From NCBI GenBank assembly GCA_003567575.1, contig PWZG01000070.1, positions 1 through 20,663 on the forward strand: 20,663 nt of DNA. Direction: 5' to 3'. The notes under the pieces are model-generated. The model searched no databases and was not told where the DNA came from. It saw nothing but the letters and a program-made list of their open reading frames with translations. The number at the start of each line of letters is the position of its first letter. The first letter of the stretch is position 1. The DNA is from PVC group bacterium. Its GTDB lineage: Bacteria > Verrucomicrobiota > Kiritimatiellia > CAIKKV01 > PXCX01. This document shows, piece after piece, positions 6,393-14,988 of the stretch. A program made the translations under genes and the position numbers.

Positions 6393-8318
6393 TTGGAAAA
6401 CGCAATGAAACAAGAAGCTCTGACACGATGGACCTGCGATCAGGCGGCCGAACTTTACGGTATCCGTAACTGGGGCAGTGGTTATTTCGACATATCGCCC
6501 GACGGCGATGTCGTAGTCCGTCCACGCGGCAAAGACGGCGATATATCGGTCCGCATCCTGGATCTGATCAAGGAATTGCGCGACCGCAATCTCGATATGC
6601 CGGTGATGATCCGTTTTGCCGATATCCTGGCGTCGCAACTGGATTATTTGTACCACAGTTTCGAAAGCGGTATCCGCGAGGCGAACTATCGCGGGATTTA
6701 CCGGGGCGTCTTCCCGATCAAGGTCAATCAACAATGTGATGTTGTCACCGATATCGTGCGTCTGGGCCGTAAATACAATCATGGCCTGGAAGCCGGCAGC
6801 AAGGCCGAATTTTTCGTGGCGGCATCCTTGCTCGACGATCCCGAAGCGCTCCTTATTTGCAACGGATACAAGGACGAGGAATACATCGATCTGGCGTTAC
6901 GATCGCTGAAGATCGGCCTGAACGTGGTGCTGGTGATCGAAATGCCCAGCGAACTGCCGCTGATCATGGAGCGGGCGCGCCGGTTGAAAGTGCGCCCAAA
7001 CCTGGGCGTACGGGCCAAACTGGCCAGTCGATCCGGCGGGCATTGGGACGATTCCGGCGGTGATCGCGGAAAATTCGGCATGGATAGCACGCAGATATGC
7101 ACCCTGATCGACAGATTACGCGAACATAATATGCTCGATTGTTTGCAATTACTGCACTATCATCTCGGCAGCCAGATCGTCGATATCCGCCGTGTACGTA
7201 ACGCCGTACGCGAAGCCAGCCGTATTTACGTCGGGCTGGTACGGGAAGGCGCGGCCATGGGAAAAATCAATGTGGGCGGCGGACTGGCGGTGGACTACGA
7301 CGGCTCGCATACCAATTTCGCCAGCAGCCGCAACTATTCGACCCCGGAATACGCGGCGGATGTTGTCGAAGGCATCATGAATGTCTGCGATGACGCCGGT
7401 ATCGAGCACCCGATGATCGTCAGCGAATCTGGTCGCGCCACAGTTTCGCATCATGGTGTCCTGGTATTCAATATTCTGCACACGCGCAAATTCGAGCCCC
7501 CGGGCATTCCCTCCGAATTGCCGGAAGACTGCAATGAAATGGTGGTCAACCTGATGGAATGCTCCAAGGGGCTAACTCCCCGCAATGTACAGGAAATGTA
7601 TCATGATGCCGTGTATTATCGCGACGAAATACGCGTCCGATTCCTGCACGGCGATGCATCATTGCGTGAACGATCACTGGCGGAAACCATTTTCTGGCAC
7701 GTGATTTACCGGATATGGAACATCATCAAAAACCAGAAATATATCCCCGATGAAATGGAAGGTCTTGGTACGGCGCTGGCCGATTTGTATTACGGTAATT
7801 TCAGCGTGTTCCAATCAATGCCGGATGCCTGGGCAATCGACCAATTGTTCCCGGTCATGCCGATTCACCGCCACAAGGAACGCCCCAAACAACAGGCGGT
7901 CCTGGCCGATATCACCTGCGATTCCGACGGTAAACTCGATACCTTCATCGATCTTCACGACGTAAAACACACGTTGCCGCTGCACACACTGAACGACGAC
8001 GAATACTATCTGGGCGCATTCCTCGTCGGTGCATACCAGGAAGCCATCGGCGACATGCATAACTTACTCGGCAACACCAACGTGTTGCACGTCCGCCTGG
8101 ACGAAAACGGGCAAGTGGAATTTGCAAACGAAATCGCCGGCGACAGCGTGACCGAAGTTTTAAGCTACGCCGAATATAATTGCCGCGATATGATGCGTCG
8201 TATCCGTTCCATGGCGGAGTCCGCGGTCAAGGAAGGCAGGATTTCCGGCAAGGAAAAAGGACGCACCCTCAAGACATTCGAAGCCGGCTTGAGGGGATAT
8301 ACCTATTTCGAGCGCTGA
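6393..8318 (+). CDS. speA: Biosynthetic arginine decarboxylase
   Basis: PLP-dependent decarboxylation of L-arginine to agmatine, the entry to putrescine synthesis by the agmatine route. 641 aa, close to E. coli SpeA in length and readable along its whole length. Landmarks: the PLP lysine in FPIKVNQQ (K110); GLEAGSKAEF; CNGYKDEEYI; LGVRAKLASRSGGHWDDSGG; LLHYHLGSQI; VGGGLAVDYDG; VSESGRATVSHH; NFSVFQSMPDAWAIDQLFP; and DITCDSDG with the active-site Cys509. The TTG at 6393 is chosen because AAGGA (6379-6383) is 9 bases upstream; ATG 6405 is an alternative that shortens it by 4 aa. It is transcribed alone after a leader of about 160 bases that contains the repeated leader element. Confidence 0.96.
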   Translation: MENAMKQEALTRWTCDQAAELYGIRNWGSGYFDISPDGDVVVRPRGKDGDISVRILDLIKELRDRNLDMPVMIRFADILASQLDYLYHSFESGIREANYRGIYRGVFPIKVNQQCDVVTDIVRLGRKYNHGLEAGSKAEFFVAASLLDDPEALLICNGYKDEEYIDLALRSLKIGLNVVLVIEMPSELPLIMERARRLKVRPNLGVRAKLASRSGGHWDDSGGDRGKFGMDSTQICTLIDRLREHNMLDCLQLLHYHLGSQIVDIRRVRNAVREASRIYVGLVREGAAMGKINVGGGLAVDYDGSHTNFASSRNYSTPEYAADVVEGIMNVCDDAGIEHPMIVSESGRATVSHHGVLVFNILHTRKFEPPGIPSELPEDCNEMVVNLMECSKGLTPRNVQEMYHDAVYYRDEIRVRFLHGDASLRERSLAETIFWHVIYRIWNIIKNQKYIPDEMEGLGTALADLYYGNFSVFQSMPDAWAIDQLFPVMPIHRHKERPKQQAVLADITCDSDGKLDTFIDLHDVKHTLPLHTLNDDEYYLGAFLVGAYQEAIGDMHNLLGNTNVLHVRLDENGQVEFANEIAGDSVTEVLSYAEYNCRDMMRRIRSMAESAVKEGRISGKEKGRTLKTFEAGLRGYTYFER

Positions 8319-8330
8319 CTGTCGCTGAAC

Positions 8331-8360
8331 GGTTCCGGTTCCGGTTCCGGTTCCGGTTCG
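8331..8360. repeat. Hexanucleotide tandem repeat (GGTTCC)5
   Basis: Four exact GGTTCC units and a fifth ending GGTTCG, 13 bases after the speA stop and 30 bases before the end of the convergent glycosyltransferase gene. No intrinsic terminator for speA is visible in this short gap. Confidence 0.9.
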
Positions 8361-8390
8361 AGCAAAATATTCATAAGCGCCAAGACACCG

Positions 8391-9980
8391 TCAACGCCAG
8401 CACGCCAGCAGGCGCTCCAGTTCGCCGGCCGGATTGCGCCGGCGCAAACGTTTCTCACGTTTTTGTTGCGCGGCGGTAATCGTGGCGCGCAACCGGCGAT
8501 CAGTCAAGACCGTATGCATTAACTGCGCCAGCTCCGCCGGCGCCGCTGCGTCGAACAGAATCCCGGCGCCGTCCATTGCTTCCGGCGTACCGCCGGCGCG
8601 GCGGGCGATCACCGGAACGCCATGCATCATGGCCTCAACCAAAGGGGCGCCGTATCCCTCGTGCGCGCTTGTCCCCACGAATAGGTCGGCCGCCCGGTAA
8701 TAGGCGGCAAGCACGTTGTCAGCGACAAAGCCCTCAAAACAAATGGCCGGATTATTCAGCGCCGCCGCCAGCATCCAAAGCATTCCGTAATACCGCGGAC
8801 AACTACGCGTCGAGCCCACAATCAACAAACGGCTGCGCGGATTGATGACACGATGGTAATCATCAAACGCAAACATTAAATCTTCGATACATTTATTCGG
8901 CGCCAGCCGACCCACGAAGAGTATATTGACGAATCGGCGCTTGCGCAATCGTCGCAACACCGCCGGATCCGGCGGCGTCTCCGCGTAACCGGACCGGAAC
9001 AACAACGGCAGGACGGTAACCGCCATACGGTCGGCAACCGCGAGTTCCGACGCATTGAAATGCGAAGCGGCCCAGACGGCATCCGCCGCCGCCGCCGCAT
9101 CCTGTAATTCAATACGGCCGCTTCGCAACTGGTCGGCAAGATCGTCATCGAACCCATCGAAAAACGATGCCGGCGTGATATTGTGATAACGCAGCACACG
9201 CGGCCGTGGCGCCCGCACGAACGCCTGGGTCAACGGCGATCCGATTGCGTAGTGATACAATCGCAAGGTCCCGCCGGAATCCGTGCCGGCGGCCGCACCG
9301 GCGGTGTCGGTCGTTTCGGGAAACGGCCGGCAAAATGCCTGGCCCGCCGGCGCAATGGCGTACGCCGGCGCAAACAAATCGCATGCAATCCCCAATTCCC
9401 CGAGCGCTGCCTGGATACCGAGGGCATCCTGCGACACGGCGTCACCGGGCGAAAATCCGGCTAGCCACTGTTCCACCCGGGTGACCGCAACGCCCTCCCC
9501 CGTGACAGCGCGATCGGCTGCTCCGGCGACCGGCTTGTCATCGCTTACACCGGTCGCGGAATCCGGCGGGCAACCTGTGCCGCGCTTCTGCGTTGCGGTT
9601 TGGCGCCGACCGCCGTCTGTTTGAAACGCAAGGGCATGCGTCAGCGCCCGATTGACGGCGTTCTGACGCCAGGTCTGTTCCTCCAGTATGGGACGCAATA
9701 ACTTCCATAAAACACGCCTTAACGGATACAACAGGCAGGCGCCGACCCCGTGCCGCGGCCCGGGACGTCGCGGCGGGACGACCGCGATACTATTGGTGGC
9801 CCGCAATAACGCCAGGTAACGGAAATCAAATTCCGCCGTGCAACCGGATTCGCGCAAGTCAAGTACCGCCCGCGCAATGTCGCTATGCAATACGTCGCTT
9901 GCGCCAACCGTTTCCGCCGCGACTTGCAAGCGGGATAGCAGCGCCGGTTCCATGGCATTCCCGTTGATTTGAATATTCAT
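8391..9980 (-). CDS. GT4 glycosyltransferase with N-terminal extension
   Basis: Predicted GT-B retaining glycosyltransferase, last gene of a four-gene operon, 529 aa. The catalytic part begins near residue 168 (VEQWLAGFSPGDAVSQDALG) and includes LRYHNITPASFF, the domain-2 start NILFVGRLAPNKCIEDL, and the nucleotide-sugar motif EGYGAPLVEAMMHG of E-x7-E type. Residues 1-120 are a separate segment with LYPLRRVLWKLLRPILEEQ, resembling amphipathic stretches in polysaccharide enzymes. A low-complexity linker covers 120-165. The start lies 6 bases after the upstream stop and has no clear Shine-Dalgarno; Met10 is a possible alternative. It probably acts in cell-surface glycan assembly at the inner face of the membrane. 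Substrates are unknown. Confidence 0.82.
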   Translation of the reverse strand: MNIQINGNAMEPALLSRLQVAAETVGASDVLHSDIARAVLDLRESGCTAEFDFRYLALLRATNSIAVVPPRRPGPRHGVGACLLYPLRRVLWKLLRPILEEQTWRQNAVNRALTHALAFQTDGGRRQTATQKRGTGCPPDSATGVSDDKPVAGAADRAVTGEGVAVTRVEQWLAGFSPGDAVSQDALGIQAALGELGIACDLFAPAYAIAPAGQAFCRPFPETTDTAGAAAGTDSGGTLRLYHYAIGSPLTQAFVRAPRPRVLRYHNITPASFFDGFDDDLADQLRSGRIELQDAAAAADAVWAASHFNASELAVADRMAVTVLPLLFRSGYAETPPDPAVLRRLRKRRFVNILFVGRLAPNKCIEDLMFAFDDYHRVINPRSRLLIVGSTRSCPRYYGMLWMLAAALNNPAICFEGFVADNVLAAYYRAADLFVGTSAHEGYGAPLVEAMMHGVPVIARRAGGTPEAMDGAGILFDAAAPAELAQLMHTVLTDRRLRATITAAQQKREKRLRRRNPAGELERLLACWR

Positions 9981-9986
9981 AGGATA

Positions 9987-11189
9987 TCAAGACCGTTTAA
10001 AGGGTTGGCGAAGATCGCGCGTTAACATTCCGGTATAGGCTTTAGCCAGGCCGGCTTTGAAAGCCTCATAGTTATATACCTTGCGAATCCGTTCACGTCC
10101 GGCCTGTCCCAATTGACGGCGTCGCGCCGGATCGTCCAGCAACGTCATAATACCGGCGGCCAGACAGGCCGGCGTCGGATCGACGAAAACAGCACTGTCG
10201 GTATCGAGTATCTGTCGGTTGGCCGCTAAATCCGTGGCAACAATGGCGCGACCGGCCTTGAGATAATCCAACAGTTTCAACGGCGTATTGGCGCCGGATA
10301 TTCTTGGCGAAAGCAGAATGTCGGACGCCGCCAGCAAGGACGGCAAGGTATCCGGCGCGACCGGTCCGGTAAATACGACCGCATTTTCGCAACCGGCGGC
10401 CGCCAGTTGCGCACGCCGTTCCGATATCTGGTCCGGACTGCCTCCGATAACGATAAACTTTACACCCGCTCGCTGCCGCGCAACCGTCGGGATGGCATCG
10501 AAAAGCAGATCGATCCCCTGGTATCCGGCAAAGGAACCGACGTAGGCAACCAGCGCCATATCCTTGCCGCCGGTCCATTCCTTGCGAATCCGCGCCTCGT
10601 TTTCCGGATCGGCCTCGCAACGCGATGATGGAATATCGGGAACATGATGACACGGTACGCGACAGCCCATGCGCCGCGCCTGCTCAACCAAACCCGGACC
10701 GGTGCCGATCACCATATCGACCCGTCGCACCATAAACCGTTCGACGGCGGAATATCCCCGCAACAGGATATTTCGCAGCGGATTCCCGCGATGCGATACG
10801 GGATCGGAATGTTTTTCATACACTGCGCGAGCGCCGCACCGCCGCGCCAACCACCATGCAATAACACCGCATTCTTCAACACCGTGGATCACGGCAGGCT
10901 TATTGTCGCGAATCAAACGGCATGCACGAACAGCGATCAGTATATCGAAAAACAGTTTGGCCGGCGAAGGACCGATCGGGATATCGCGAACATGCAACGG
11001 ATTACCCGTGCGATGAATGCGTACCCCGGGGATATCGATCGGATCGCCCAGCGGTAACGTCAATAAATCAACGGTGTAACCGGATTCAGCCAACGCGGAT
11101 ACATCGTAGGCGACCCGAATCGGCGAACCACGCCAGCGGAAAAAAGGTTGCGCAACCAAAAACAAAACCCGTGGCAATGGATCGGTCAT
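9987..11189 (-). CDS. GT4 family glycosyltransferase
   Basis: A second GT-B glycosyltransferase, 400 aa. The N-terminal Rossmann domain begins RVLFLVAQPFFRWRGSPIR, with the substrate loop GSPIR, and contains VIHGVEECGV and YEKHSDP. Domain 2 starts near residue 210 (LVAYVGSFAGYQGIDLL), followed by FIVIGGSPDQI and the donor-binding region SPRISGANTPLKLLDYLKAG. There the usual Glu is Asp (LLDYL). No membrane segment is seen. Its ATG overlaps the stop of the upstream hydrolase gene by 4 bases (ATGA), and the second glycosyltransferase follows after 6 bases, so all are coupled. Probable role: adding a sugar to a surface polysaccharide or glycolipid. Confidence 0.88.
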   Translation of the reverse strand: MTDPLPRVLFLVAQPFFRWRGSPIRVAYDVSALAESGYTVDLLTLPLGDPIDIPGVRIHRTGNPLHVRDIPIGPSPAKLFFDILIAVRACRLIRDNKPAVIHGVEECGVIAWWLARRCGARAVYEKHSDPVSHRGNPLRNILLRGYSAVERFMVRRVDMVIGTGPGLVEQARRMGCRVPCHHVPDIPSSRCEADPENEARIRKEWTGGKDMALVAYVGSFAGYQGIDLLFDAIPTVARQRAGVKFIVIGGSPDQISERRAQLAAAGCENAVVFTGPVAPDTLPSLLAASDILLSPRISGANTPLKLLDYLKAGRAIVATDLAANRQILDTDSAVFVDPTPACLAAGIMTLLDDPARRRQLGQAGRERIRKVYNYEAFKAGLAKAYTGMLTRDLRQPFKRS

Positions 11190-12013
11190 GAAACCTTCGC
11201 TCCGTGATGCCGATAGCGACGATGCCTAAACCGGCCGCACCACCACTCACACAAACCGCAACGGCGGCCGGCGCGTTGAATCACCCCGTTCCCGCGGGCC
11301 AATGCCGCGCGCAACGCCGCCGACGGCTGCCGCGGATCGTATCCTTCAAGCGCCATGCGGAAACCATACCGTCCGGCACGCCGTTCATCACCGGGAAACG
11401 GTAACGGATCGGAACCGGCAAGCACCGGCCAACCGCGCGCCGCCGCCACCCGCATCAAACGCGGTTCACGCCAGAAACGCGGCCGTAACGCGCTGTCGCC
11501 GATTGCAAGATAACGCGTTTCATCCGCCAGCAACGCGCGCACAAGGCGTCCCCGACCTCCCCACCATTTACCGGGCGACCACGCCAAACAGGGTATGGCG
11601 CCGGCGTCACGCACCCGGCACAGCGTTTCCAACAGCGGCAACCCGTCGGAAACGGCAACGTCCCGGGTAAGCGCCAACACTTCCAGCCGTTCCGCCGTAA
11701 CAATCTGACGCCCGGCAAACAACAACAACGAATGGGAAAAGGCCGGATGCTTTAACCATAGTGTATCGGCGTCCGGACCGCAATCTACCGTACATCCGTC
11801 CGCCGCCACGCCGCCATTCCGGGCACGCCGGAAAAAAAAGTGCCCCGCGGATTCCGTCAGCAAAGCCGCCGGCTGCACATCCCGGCCAGACCCGCCAATC
11901 TCCGACAGCCCGCTCATACAGGCGGCCGCCAGCCTGTCCAGACGATGCGCCGGATAAATATGTAAATGACCGTCGACGGCCAGTTGCAGGTTGGTTGACG
12001 GCATATAGGTCAT
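11186..12013 (-). CDS. Amidohydrolase/PHP-like metal-dependent hydrolase, atypical
   Basis: 275 aa from ATG 12013. Near the N-terminus VDGHLHIYP supplies an HxH pair (H16, H18) as at strand 1 of metal-dependent TIM-barrel hydrolases. Near the C-terminus VLAGSDPLPFPGDERRAGRYGF gives a GSD where strand 8 would place the last metal ligand. Between them, IPCLAWSPGKWWGGRGRL replaces the usual central His motifs, so a canonical binuclear site is not evident. The tail is Arg/His-rich (FRHRRYRHHGAKVS). The open frame extends to 12094, but that would overlap the epimerase gene by 56 bases, so ATG 12013 (or 12004) is chosen; the Shine-Dalgarno is weak. Position between a uronate epimerase and glycosyltransferases suggests glycan modification. 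Function is inferred only. Confidence 0.6.
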   Translation of the reverse strand: MTYMPSTNLQLAVDGHLHIYPAHRLDRLAAACMSGLSEIGGSGRDVQPAALLTESAGHFFFRRARNGGVAADGCTVDCGPDADTLWLKHPAFSHSLLLFAGRQIVTAERLEVLALTRDVAVSDGLPLLETLCRVRDAGAIPCLAWSPGKWWGGRGRLVRALLADETRYLAIGDSALRPRFWREPRLMRVAAARGWPVLAGSDPLPFPGDERRAGRYGFRMALEGYDPRQPSAALRAALARGNGVIQRAGRRCGLCEWWCGRFRHRRYRHHGAKVS

Positions 12014-12038
12014 GGCATAGTCCGTCTCATGACGATTG

Positions 12039-13589
12039 TTAATCTTTACAAGGCACCTGCAATGCATCCAGATGCCGTTCGAAATGCGCGGCAATCAATT
12101 GCTCGTGATCGTCTTCGCACGCATCCAGCAACTTGTAAAAACGCGTCCGCAAGTCGGTAACGTCAAGAATATAACCATAGGCCACATGTAATACGCGGCG
12201 TACGTTCACATCGTTCATCAAATCCGGCAAGGCATCGTCGGACACCGTGGAAAGGTCCGGAATGGCGTCAAGATCGGGCGTGATATGGTACAACTTCAAA
12301 GCGTCCGGCAGCCGTTGCAATGCCACGGCATGGAATTGCCGGTACAAGTCGGGATCGCGCAAGGCAACCAACCGCACCGCTTCAAGCCAACTGGTGCCGG
12401 CGGTCTTCTCGTGAAAACGGCCGCCGGTAAGTTCCGCAACGATCGGGAAGATCGAAAACTTGTCCGATCCCGAATGCACGGAGATTTTATAATCGCCGTG
12501 TGCCTGCGCAATCAGGGCGTGGTCACGGAATTGTTCGCGAAAGGCGCTTAAATCGCCGATATAATCGATACCCTTCTGGAATTCGCCGATAAAACGCGGC
12601 GCCAGACTGACAACCCGCACACCACGCCGGACCAGTTCGCGGATGATAAACAGATGGTGTTCCGGCAACGTGGGCGTACTGGTTTCATCGATACTCATTT
12701 CCAGATCAAACTGCCCTTCCCCACGCAGGCTAACCAATAACTCATAAACCGTGCGGGTAAAATCCAGCGCCGGCGTATACATGACGGCGCAAATCTTCGC
12801 CTCGCGTTCGCTCAACGTAACCGACCCCCGGCCGGCGCGACCTTCCAATGCAAACGTTTTCCCGATATACGCGTCGCGCATAACCGTTCGCAAGTCGTCG
12901 GGTAAACGGTTATACTGATCTTCAATCTCGACATCGTTGAAGTCGGCGACTTGCGCACGCATCACTTCCGACACATCCAGGGTAATCATGGTCATACCGC
13001 ATTCAACCGCCGCCCGGATATCGTCGAGCGTCTTCAGATGATCGCCATCGGCGCCGTACCCGTCGCGGTAACCGCTCTGGAACACCAGAAACGTTACATC
13101 ATCGACGACATCCTGAAACGTGCGATGCGTAAGCGTCAATTCCCGAATCGATTGTTGCGCCAGAATCGGCGCGATCCGACGATGACGAATGGCGCGCAAA
13201 TGGCCGCCGGTAGCCCGTCCAAGCCGGTCGCCGCAGCCAATGGTCGTGGGTCGGTCAGCCAGCGAACGCGGCGCGGTCCATGGAAACCGGCGCCGTAATG
13301 CTGCCGCATTGGCTGCCGTCCAGGGACACAGCAAAAATGAGCAGCCGTCATGTTCAACCTTGTCACCGTCAAAATCATCCGGCAATGCAACGCTACCGGC
13401 CGCAATGGCAAGCCGTTTACCAGTCGGCGTCCGTATCACGGCAAACAATTGGTTGTCGCCGCAACAAACCGATGCTTCATACAAGCCCGGCAAGCAAAAC
13501 GCACCGGCCTGTTTGAGGGATTCTATTTCAGCGGGCGTACCGTGATGGTTGCGCGCAAGCACGCTCAAAACGTCATTCATTGAACTCAT
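12039..13589 (-). CDS. Tagaturonate epimerase family protein (UxaE-like)
   Basis: 516 aa, resembling the UxaE family, whose characterised Thermotoga member epimerises D-tagaturonate to D-fructuronate in galacturonate catabolism. Visible motifs: GYGADGDHLKTLDDI (residues 178-191, with H184), DLEMSIDETSTPT (about 295-307), and GDYKISVHSGSDKFSIFP (365-382). The Asp, Glu and His residues in these motifs are likely metal ligands. The start has AGGAG 10 bases upstream. It leads the four-gene operon, and a good promoter lies about 45 bases before it. The neighbours are glycosyltransferases and a hydrolase, not the usual uronate kinase or dehydratase genes. The real substrate could therefore be an activated or ketose sugar used in glycan synthesis. 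Family assignment is from memory of motifs. Confidence 0.7.
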   Translation of the reverse strand: MSSMNDVLSVLARNHHGTPAEIESLKQAGAFCLPGLYEASVCCGDNQLFAVIRTPTGKRLAIAAGSVALPDDFDGDKVEHDGCSFLLCPWTAANAAALRRRFPWTAPRSLADRPTTIGCGDRLGRATGGHLRAIRHRRIAPILAQQSIRELTLTHRTFQDVVDDVTFLVFQSGYRDGYGADGDHLKTLDDIRAAVECGMTMITLDVSEVMRAQVADFNDVEIEDQYNRLPDDLRTVMRDAYIGKTFALEGRAGRGSVTLSEREAKICAVMYTPALDFTRTVYELLVSLRGEGQFDLEMSIDETSTPTLPEHHLFIIRELVRRGVRVVSLAPRFIGEFQKGIDYIGDLSAFREQFRDHALIAQAHGDYKISVHSGSDKFSIFPIVAELTGGRFHEKTAGTSWLEAVRLVALRDPDLYRQFHAVALQRLPDALKLYHITPDLDAIPDLSTVSDDALPDLMNDVNVRRVLHVAYGYILDVTDLRTRFYKLLDACEDDHEQLIAAHFERHLDALQVPCKD

Positions 13590-13632
13590 GATCTGCTATC
13601 TCCTGTACTTTATGTTTCAACAACGAGCAACC

Positions 13633-13661
13633 ATCATAACGATATCCAGCGTATCTCGCAA
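13633..13661 (-). promoter_or_regulatory. Promoter of the epimerase-glycosyltransferase operon
   Basis: On the minus strand TTGCGA (13661-13656), a 17-base spacer and TATGAT (13638-13633). The predicted start near 13626 leaves a leader of about 37 bases with AGGAG before the UxaE-like start. Confidence 0.65.
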
Positions 13662-13722
13662 GCTTTGATGTTTTTCCCTCCTGATTCAGGCGCGCCATCA
13701 GATTTTTCGGGGAAGAAAAAAA

Positions 13723-13840
13723 CGGACGACGATTACGACGACGACTACGGTGGACCCTCCTTCGCCCTGCGGGCTACGGAGGGCAAGCTGATGGGGATTC
13801 TTCTTCGCGTAATCCGTAGTCGTCGCCGTAGTCGTCCACC
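13723..13840. repeat. Nested palindrome, about 118 bp
   Basis: The outer arms are a CGACGA/TACGACGACGACTACGG tract at 13725-13750 and its imperfect reverse complement at 13814-13838 (ACGACTACGG pairs exactly with CCGTAGTCGT). The inner hairpin is CCCTCC (13755-13760) with GGAGGG (13778-13783), plus GCCC/GGGC (13764-13767, 13771-13774) around a TGC loop. No convincing gene lies here. It sits between the end of the upstream operon and the promoter at 13633-13661. Confidence 0.8.
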
Positions 13841-13859
13841 GGTTTTCCTGTTCTCTCAG

Positions 13860-13962
13860 ACGAGACAAAGGCAAAGATTAGGGTAAAGACGAGGGGCAGA
13901 TGGATGCCTCTTTGTCTTTGCCGTAATCTTTACCCTAATCTGCATGGGAAGCAGGGTCTCGT
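13860..13962. repeat. Second palindrome, about 103 bp
   Basis: Outer ends ACGAGAC (13860-13866) and GTCTCGT (13956-13962). Inner perfect 15-bp arms AGATTAGGGTAAAGA (13875-13889) and TCTTTACCCTAATCT (13927-13941). The arms are built from repeated (G)CAAAGA/GGTAAAGA-like words. Bases 13963-14045 beyond it show nothing recognisable. Confidence 0.85.
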
Positions 13963-14045
13963 CCAGCAGAGAAGTGTGGCTGGCGCGAACTTCCCGGACG
14001 CACGATCCAACGTGCCGCACAGGATCCGGGGCTTGCGCGCGGTGG

Positions 14046-14933
14046 TCAGTTTTGCCACGGGGGCGTCTCGGGAAGTTGCTTGTCGAATTCCTCGATCAAT
14101 GCCGCCTCGTAGGCGCCGGCATAGGCGCCCGCGAAAAACCTGGCCATCGCCTCGTCATGAAACCGTCTCCACGACGAGTCTTCCTTGCCCGGAACGATCG
14201 GATAAAAGAGCACGCCGTTCTCCCGTGCCGCACTGAAATCGCCGGGCGCATCCCCGATTAAAAGCACCTTTTCGGACGAATAACGCTTTTTCGTCGCAAA
14301 CGCAAGATGTTCCGCCTTGGTACCAAGCTCCTGCCCGGCGATGAACCGGACAAGCGGATCCAGATTGTGCTCTTTCCATTCGCGCTCCAAAGCTTTTGCC
14401 GGGGTCTGGGACACCACCATCAGGTCAGCTTGTTCGCCCAATTTTAGCAGACTTTCGCGAACCATCGGGAATGGGGGCACATGATGAACGATCTTTTCCA
14501 CCACGGCATTGACCTCACGCGACCATTCCAGTATCCGTGCCAGTTCCGGATCCGGTCGCGCAGCCAGCGCCGCTGCCAACGCCGGTTCACCCAGTTTGGT
14601 TTCGTGCCGGATCCAGTCGCGCAGACTCTGCATGCGCGGTATTTCTACCCGGCGGGCTTTGACCTCTTCACGGTCGGCCAGCAAATCCAGAGCGCGTATC
14701 AGGGCTTTAAACCGGTTGGCGCCTCTGGTGTCGGAATAGAGATTGGCAACTTCCCAAGCTTCGCGCGCATACCGGGATACCGCCTGGAGTCCAAGATGAT
14801 TGATGAACTGCGGACAGAAACATTCCTTGTGCTTGATCTCCATCGTATCAAACACGCAACCGTCCGAATCGATACCGACAAAGAAGTCCCGGGTCGGTTT
14901 GAAGGCTTTGAGCTGTGCTACACTACCTGACAT
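14046..14933 (-). CDS. HAD superfamily hydrolase (distal)
   Basis: 295-aa phosphatase-type HAD protein, third gene of a HAD-glycosidase-HAD set. Motif I is GIDSDGCVFDT (D22 nucleophile, D24 acid/base), motif II is LMVVSQTP, the conserved Lys is in GTKAEHL, and motif III is LLIGDAPGD. A large helical cap lies between motifs I and II (about residues 35-165). Met at 14933 is preferred over 14969 because GGGAG/GGGAA sits about 10 bases before it and homologous proteins start close to motif I. The gap to the glycosidase stop is 55 bases. Probable activity: dephosphorylation of a small phosphorylated metabolite, perhaps a sugar phosphate. Substrate unknown. Confidence 0.8.
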   Translation of the reverse strand: MSGSVAQLKAFKPTRDFFVGIDSDGCVFDTMEIKHKECFCPQFINHLGLQAVSRYAREAWEVANLYSDTRGANRFKALIRALDLLADREEVKARRVEIPRMQSLRDWIRHETKLGEPALAAALAARPDPELARILEWSREVNAVVEKIVHHVPPFPMVRESLLKLGEQADLMVVSQTPAKALEREWKEHNLDPLVRFIAGQELGTKAEHLAFATKKRYSSEKVLLIGDAPGDFSAARENGVLFYPIVPGKEDSSWRRFHDEAMARFFAGAYAGAYEAALIEEFDKQLPETPPWQN

Positions 14934-14988
14934 TTGATTCCCGCTCCCGGTTAGTGCCTGATAGAACATGCGTTCAGTGTCCGCGAAA

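Noticed and set aside
6386..6469. Short out-of-frame ORF starting at ATG 6386, overlapping the speA start
   Set aside because: The AAGGA is only 2 bases before this ATG, and the peptide ends inside speA with no recognisable features.
8345..8362. GGTTCGAGC resembling a tRNA T-loop
   Set aside because: It is the end of the GGTTCC repeat; no acceptor stem, anticodon arm or D arm surrounds it.
13665..14236. Two small plus-strand frames across the palindrome region
   Set aside because: They consist of translated palindromes and run antisense into the distal HAD gene; no coding signal is visible.
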